DNA of 38,101 nucleotides from the NCBI GenBank assembly GCA_947259395.1, contig CAMYMN010000037.1, forward strand, positions 1 to 38,101, in the 5' to 3' direction. The notes beneath the pieces were generated by a model. The model was given only the letters and a program-made list of their open reading frames with translations. It ran no database searches and was not told where the DNA came from. Origin of the DNA: an uncultured Gammaproteobacteria bacterium. GTDB taxonomy: Bacteria > Pseudomonadota > Gammaproteobacteria > Arenicellales > JAANXG01. Shown in pieces: positions 34,015 through 38,101 of the stretch (positions are counted from its first letter, which is position 1; each line of letters begins with the position of its first letter). The translations under genes were made by a program, and so were the position numbers.

Positions 34015-34433
34015 CTCCTTCCTCTGATTCCTCGGTAAGTCACAGTTGTGTCATCGCAGGGTCGATCGCTGGCGCGGTAACCCTCGCCCTTTATCCGGGG
34101 CTCCTCCGGCGTGCCCGCGTAGAATCATCCTTAATCCTGTTTCCAGCGCTCTGTCTGGCGCGAAAAAATGTGCGTCATTGGATTATATTGAAGTTATCCC
34201 TGCGATGCGTGAATTCCACGGACAGTTTGCTTAATTTGAACAAGGCCGCCGGTATCTAAGCACAATGGGTCGGACCCAATTTCCCACGCGTCGTTCTTCG
34301 GAAAGATACGAGACGTTCCTGGAAAACTCGGCTCTGACCTGATTTTTCTAAGGCGCATCGCGAATTTAGGTATACCGTCTAACAAAATCACCCGCATTGA
34401 ATATTTCCCGGCTTAGAGTTTCACAGGCATCAT
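34015..34433. other. Intergenic stretch: operon promoter region and a repeat
   Basis: It contains the 5' region of gnd (minus strand) and the second copy of the short dispersed repeat at 34267-34375. TGGGTC-G-GACCCA (34266-34278) is a 13-bp palindrome at the repeat's start. No gene recognised. Confidence 0.5.
34267..34375 (+). repeat. Short dispersed repeat, copy 2 (GGGTCGGAxCCAAT type)
   Basis: Same orientation and nearly the same length as 30208-30316. Shared blocks are GGGTCGGA-CCAAT, AGATACGAGAC, AAACTCGGCT and GCGCAT. The two copies flank the 107-residue gene and the gnd-zwf-pgl operon. Confidence 0.65.
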
Positions 34434-34538
34434 GGCAAACCCACACGCTGTTGCATGCATATTAGTGGGCCTGTTTGTTTGACGTTCGGGTGGGAACACG
34501 GCGACGCCATTCGAGTTGACCTTGAACCCTATCATTGA
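34434..34538 (+). pseudogene. Remnant of a HigB-type toxin (C-terminal part)
   Basis: Frame ending at TGA 34536 reads GKPTRCCMHISGPVCL and then TFGWEHGDAIRVDLEPYH. HigB toxins end in the pattern (I/V)xGxWRxxFxWxxGDAxxVxxxDYH, so this looks like a decayed C-terminus with the catalytic arginine region altered. No N-terminus is found. The higA remnant follows in the usual toxin-antitoxin order. Confidence 0.4.
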
Positions 34539-34557
34539 TGAACAGCGCATTAAGAAC

Positions 34558-34839
34558 ATGCCTGCATTGAACGCGAGATGACCACAGCGCGAGCTCGTGC
34601 ATCCCGGGGCGATTCTACGCGAAGATGTGATTCCGGAGATGGCAAGCTCCGGGAGTGAGTTTACCCGGCGTATCGGTGTGTCCCGGCAAACCTTACAAAA
34701 AATTTGTACAGAAACCGATTCGATTACGCCAAATACGGCTTTGCGTATCGGGAAACTGGTCGGGAATGGTCCGGATGCATAATTGTTCAACCAGGCGTTC
34801 CGACGGACTGCGTTACCGGGTCAGGTATCTGGCTCTTGA
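34558..34839 (+). pseudogene. Remnant of a HigA-type antitoxin gene with in-frame stops
   Basis: From ATG 34558: MPALNAR, TGA (34579), then LVHPGAILREDVIPEMASSGSEFTRR, IGVSRQTLQKICTETDSITPNTALRIGKLVGNGPDA, TAA (34780), then LFNQAFRRTAL. HPGEILREEFL ... GVSRQTLNxIxxGRxxITxxMALRLxxxxGxSPExWLNLQ is the HigA consensus, so two stops interrupt an otherwise clear helix-turn-helix antitoxin. A short product from GTG 34597 (61 residues) is conceivable. Confidence 0.65.
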
Positions 34840-34910
34840 TAGGCTTGAGCGGTGTGGCGGGAAACCGGCATGCACCGTTCTGGGAGCGATTCAATTATGT
34901 GGGGCGCGCA

Positions 34911-35663
34911 CTAATCTACTTTCGCGCGTGTCTCGACCCGAAACACGCAGGATCGGTCGCCGTTGGTGCGGCACCGGATCTCCTTGACCCGCGCCCTGGG
35001 AAGATTCGGAACCACATTGATCATTCCGCGGATCATACCGGTCAAAAAATCGCAGCGACTCGCTTCGCCACCCAATACTAAATCCATGGTGTTGACCTGG
35101 CGTCGCGTGAACACCGACAAGTCGACGCACACGTTGCCACCATCGACCCTTGCCTTGGCAATCGGTTTCAGCACCGGGATGACTACATTTTGAATCGCAT
35201 CCGGAATCGTTGCCTGCGGCTTCAAGCCGGGACCGCGAACCAGCAATTTTTTCCCTACGGCCTCGCCTAGCGCACGTATCTGTTGATTTCGATTTTCATT
35301 TTTGCGCAGGGCGTGTTCGTGTTGCTCTATTAAGCGAAGAACCTTTGGATATGCATTAACGAGTTGGTCCACGACGTCAACGCCGTCCGGTGTTGGACCA
35401 GATTTTTTCGTGTCATTACCTTTAGAATCGGTATCATCCGCCTCGATACCCAGCACTTCGACAACACCACGAACGTCGCGCAATCTCGCGGTCAAGTCCA
35501 TTTTTGTTGCTGTGCCGTTGGCAACAATCAACAGCGGGATGCCGTTGTCGGAGTCGACGCGATCGAGACGGTGGCCGCCGAGCTGAAGCCCGAATCTAGA
35601 CACGGCCGTCATAACCCGCGCCATCGTGCCCGGTTCGTTCTCGATAAGCAGGCTGATCTTCAT
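34911..35663 (-). CDS. ACT domain - V4R (4-vinyl reductase-like) domain protein
   Basis: Residues 3-72 form an ACT small-molecule-binding domain (LLIENEPGTMARVMTAVSRFG with its glycine-rich turn). After a polar linker (73-95), residues 96-245 end like V4R domains: CDFLTGMIRGMINVV and VKEIRCRTNGDRSCVFRV, with C204, C231 and C239. V4R domains bind hydrocarbons, tetrapyrrole-related ligands or, in relatives, haem. The fusion suggests a ligand sensor that combines an amino-acid-type input with a V4R ligand. There is no enzyme or DNA-binding domain. Monocistronic, head to tail with the higBA remnant on the other strand. Assignment by motif only. Confidence 0.62.
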   Translation of the reverse strand: MKISLLIENEPGTMARVMTAVSRFGLQLGGHRLDRVDSDNGIPLLIVANGTATKMDLTARLRDVRGVVEVLGIEADDTDSKGNDTKKSGPTPDGVDVVDQLVNAYPKVLRLIEQHEHALRKNENRNQQIRALGEAVGKKLLVRGPGLKPQATIPDAIQNVVIPVLKPIAKARVDGGNVCVDLSVFTRRQVNTMDLVLGGEASRCDFLTGMIRGMINVVPNLPRARVKEIRCRTNGDRSCVFRVETRAKVD

Positions 35664-37020
35664 AGGAAGAACCTTGCCGCCTCGTGTGATACCTGCATTG
35701 TATTATTCGGTATAGTCCACGGTTATGAGATTGGCAGTCGGTCAACCTCCTAACCGTCAACACCTCGCCGGATCGGAGAAAGTTGTCGCGGCGCTCCAGC
35801 CCACCGTATCCCGCACCGCGGATCCCATTTTGAGTATAGCAGTGACTACTAGAATGTCTTCCAAACACCGTGGCGGTGTACGGGTATTGCATCCGGTATC
35901 CCGAAAGATGGAAAAGGGATTCGGGAGGCGGGTCCCCGGCTTTGTCAACTTATCGGCGGCGACGCGATCAGTTCCCGCGTTAGTATTTCTGGGTCCGTTC
36001 CCCCAAAAGGTACACAAAGTCCCATAGCGTGTGCATGCAGGTGATAGCGTTCGCTTTGCGAGACGATTTTGTACATTAGCCTATAGCCACCGCGTCAGAT
36101 CGCCCAGTTGTCGTCAATTGCTAGCGGAATTGACCATCATCAAGGAGCAGGACTGGGATGTCCTGAACGACGGCCAAGCAGGTCGAACAAGGAAGTTCTC
36201 AATGGTGTTATCAGCGGCGGCGTCCCGAACAGACGCCCTCTCGGACACGCAAAAATCGTATTGCGCAAACCGCGCACCTGAAATTCTACCTGCGATGACC
36301 CTGTCATCCTGGCCAGCGCGCCGCCCTTAAACCCTCATGTGCGCATTGCTAGCGAACCGCATAGCGATTATGCTTCTTATTCTTTTTCGATTCCCAATGG
36401 AGTAACAGCATGAGCAGCCAGTACGAAGGTCCAGAGAGACGATCATCACAGGGCTGCAGGCGCGTTGGCAAAGCGTGTCGGCGCGAGAATGCCAGCGAGT
36501 TTGCGGCGCACACGGCAGTGTCGAAAAAAGGTCCAGTGTAGACAGACGGAGCGGTCATAAGGACCGGCGCAGCAAGACGAGTTGACCCGCAAGATTCACG
36601 CAGGCGGAGCCGATCGCGGGTGACGCCAGGAAGACGCAGGACTGGAGTTTGAGCCTGCGCACCAAGCGTTTTTGACCACAAAGGGCCGGTGACAATCACG
36701 CGGCACCCCCGATGTGGCCTCGCCATCCTAAGAACCTCGAGTGCGAGTTTTCCACCAGCCCAGGTCAGAGGAGAACTCGCCATGAGGTCGGGACCCGCCG
36801 AATGAAATCAAAACGGCGAAAGCATGTACTCACGATGTAGGGAACTGGCGCTCAGACCCGATGCGGCTATTCGTGGTCGTACTCCTGAATGACCGGTTTA
36901 TGTTACGTAACCGACTAGCGCCGAGCAGGGGCGGCACACGATTTAGTTGAATTTCCATTCTAGCGTGTAATGCGTGCGGTCGAAGGTGACTTCGGTTGCC
37001 CCTTTTTCTGTCGGTATTCT
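35664..37020. other. 1.36-kb gene-poor stretch
   Basis: I find no supported gene. A 43-codon frame at 36410-36541 begins MSSQYEGPERRSSQ after GGAG and resembles the N-termini of various signalling proteins (YxGPERRxx), so it may be the start of a lost gene. The minus-strand frame 36349-36783 has no family features. No RNA or terminator was recognised. Confidence 0.4.
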
Positions 37021-37069
37021 TTACAAACTAGATACGAGAAATTTTTTATGTTTTTTTAACTAGTTGTAA
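37021..37069. promoter_or_regulatory. Inverted repeat upstream of the PEP-CTERM gene promoter
   Basis: TTACAAACTAG (37021-37031) and CTAGTTGTAA (37060-37069) are inverse copies apart from one extra A. Placed 20-70 bases before the sigma-54-like promoter, it could be an activator binding site. Confidence 0.35.
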
Positions 37070-37088
37070 TTCCTCATTAAAGTATTTT

Positions 37089-37104
37089 GGGTATGAATTT
37101 TGCT
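37089..37104 (+). promoter_or_regulatory. Sigma-54-type promoter candidate
   Basis: GGGTAT-GAATT-TTGCT: GG at 37090-37091 and GC at 37102-37103 are separated by exactly ten bases, and TTGCT matches the -12 element. The expected start near 37115 leaves a leader of about 54 bases to the ATG. PEP-CTERM genes are known to be preceded by sigma-54 promoters controlled by PrsK/PrsR, which supports the call. Confidence 0.6.
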
Positions 37105-37168
37105 TATAAATAATTCGTCATTACACCTAAATACAACAATACAACACAGAATCCCTAAGGAGGAGGAC

Positions 37169-37687
37169 ATGTCGCGATTACTGTTTTTGTTTTTCGCGGT
37201 GAGTCTCGGTCTCGCGCAAACAGCCTCTGCCGGACTTATCACTTTCGATGTCTCCCTGGATCCGGGCCAGGAGGTCCCTGCGCCCACCCTGAACGGGTCC
37301 GCTCCCTTTGGCACAGCCACGGTCGTTGTCGATACGAATACCGGCGACACCAACATAGCCGGTTCCTATTTTGATATGACAAGCGACGTGGTCGGGGCCC
37401 ACCTGCATGGCCTCGCCGGGCCAGGAGCAACTGCAGGAGTTATCTTCGGGTTGTCGCCGACTGGCGGAACCGCGGGAACCCTCTCCGGCAGCAGTATTCT
37501 AGGTGCCGCGGACCTGTTTGGATTGCTCACCGGGCAGACCTACATCAACGTGCACACGGTTAATAACGGACCCGGAGAAATCCGCGGGCAGGTCATCCCA
37601 GCACAAGTTCCCGAACCTGCCACGCTCTTCCTCATGGGTTTGGGCTTAGCCGGACTAGGTTTCGCACGAAGTAGATCGAATGCGTAA
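37169..37687 (+). CDS. CHRD-domain PEP-CTERM sorting protein
   Basis: The 172-residue exported protein starts at ATG 37169 behind a strong AAGGAGGAGG. Residues 1-22 are a signal peptide (LLFLFFAVSLGLAQTASAG). The body is a CHRD (chordin-type) domain with DPGQEVPAP, VGAHLHGLAGPG and YINVHTVNNGPGEIRGQV. The end VPEPATLFLMGLGLAGLGFARSRSNA is a complete PEP-CTERM signal: PEP motif, hydrophobic helix, arginine cluster. An exosortase would cut and attach it at the surface or release it into the extracellular matrix. No exosortase is in the window, so that enzyme must be elsewhere. An upstream in-frame ATG at 37100 lies at the promoter and is rejected. Confidence 0.9.
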   Translation: MSRLLFLFFAVSLGLAQTASAGLITFDVSLDPGQEVPAPTLNGSAPFGTATVVVDTNTGDTNIAGSYFDMTSDVVGAHLHGLAGPGATAGVIFGLSPTGGTAGTLSGSSILGAADLFGLLTGQTYINVHTVNNGPGEIRGQVIPAQVPEPATLFLMGLGLAGLGFARSRSNA

Positions 37688-37719
37688 CGATTGAAGCTCA
37701 CTCCACCTATCCAACGCAG

Positions 37720-37747
37720 GCCCCGCTTCGGCGGGGCTTTCTTTTTG
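37720..37747 (+). terminator. Intrinsic terminator after the PEP-CTERM gene
   Basis: Stem GCCCCGC/GCGGGGC with a TTCG tetraloop (37720-37737) followed by TTTCTTTTT. It ends a single-gene transcription unit. Confidence 0.93.
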
Positions 37748-37938
37748 GCGCTAATCGAGCCCGCCCACTTGACTCGCTAAGGTCTGGACCAGAGGCAAGT
37801 CCGGTCGTTCAATTGAAAAATTCTCAGGTCGCCGGAATGCCTGCTTCTGGCCGACGGCTGTCTATTGCACCGCACCATCGTCTTGTTGCTCAGGAAGGAA
37901 TTTTCATCCAGCAGGGCAACGCCCGGACCCGTTAAGGG

Positions 37939-38007
37939 TTGTTAGACGCCTGCCCGAGAGTGGCGCACGATTCGCGGCAAGCCGAGGTGCGGGCAGGCGT
38001 CTAACAA
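37939..38007. repeat. Large perfect inverted repeat (18-bp arms)
   Basis: TTGTTAGACGCCTGCCCG (37939-37956) and its exact complement (37990-38007) flank 33 bases that include GGCGCACG and CGAGGTGC. No T-run follows, so it is not a standard terminator. The arms contain GTTAGAC and GTCTAAC, which resemble integron core sites, but in the reverse order to an attC. The rest of 37748-38101 shows no gene. Confidence 0.85.
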
Positions 38008-38101
38008 GCCTCGAGGGAGGAAACCGCGGGATGGTGTCGCGGATGTTTATCTATGAGGATTGATAGGAGGCGAGTTGTGGTTGCGTGGCGCGGTTCGAAG
38101 T

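Noticed and set aside
36349..36783. 144-codon minus-strand frame in the gene-poor stretch
   Set aside because: No ribosome-binding site, no family pattern, and composition like non-coding sequence; left as unsupported.
37939..38007. Calling the inverted repeat an attC site
   Set aside because: The core heptamers are in the wrong order (GTTAGAC before GTCTAAC), and no cassette or integrase is visible.

Overview
The window looks like a chromosomal stretch of a gammaproteobacterium that I cannot place to genus. The evidence is gene order: lolC-lolD / comEC / exbB-exbD-msbA-lpxK-Trm112-kdsB, and uvrC-pgsA followed by tRNA-Gly, tRNA-Cys and tRNA-Leu(UAA), are arrangements typical of that class. 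A PEP-CTERM protein and a dedicated-sortase-type two-component system point to an environmental, probably aquatic lineage.

Layout. 1-7592: envelope biogenesis (lipoprotein release, DUF2062, ComEC, ExbB/ExbD, lipid A flippase MsbA). 7610-8020: a 411-bp repeat with inverted ends splits msbA from lpxK. 8014-12034: lpxK, Trm112, kdsB, a low-molecular-weight phosphatase, an L,D-transpeptidase and nagZ, which belong to lipid A/KDO supply and cell-wall metabolism. 12042-15951: efp (minus strand), a family-5 uracil-DNA glycosylase, uvrC, pgsA and tRNA-Gly. 15952-20320: a 4.4-kb accessory block with terminators, a PilZ gene broken by an amber codon, a second copy of the repeat, an orphan plasmid-type repA and a secreted Rap1a-like/peptidoglycan-binding protein. 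It separates tRNA-Gly from tRNA-Cys and tRNA-Leu. 20692-24089: a membrane-anchored methyltransferase, a glycosyltransferase, gene remnants and DUF1178.

24096-27390: sensor kinase and response regulator of the PdsS/PdsR type, with a small divergent gene. 27391-30710: another repeat copy, a Crp/Fnr regulator, an AAA-type ATPase and a small conserved protein. 30927-34014: a tightly overlapped gnd-zwf-pgl operon on the minus strand (oxidative pentose phosphate pathway). 34264-38101: short repeats, a decayed higBA toxin-antitoxin pair, an ACT-V4R regulator-like protein, a 1.5-kb gene-poor stretch, a PEP-CTERM/CHRD protein behind a sigma-54-like promoter, and a large perfect inverted repeat.

The most unusual feature is a dispersed repeat family with ends like GGTGCAATATGCAGG. 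Four copies or fragments are visible. In two of them the ATG inside the terminal repeat is the apparent start codon of the downstream gene (lpxK and the phosphatase). No CRISPR array, prophage or defence island was recognised. All family assignments are from reading motifs, with no database search.
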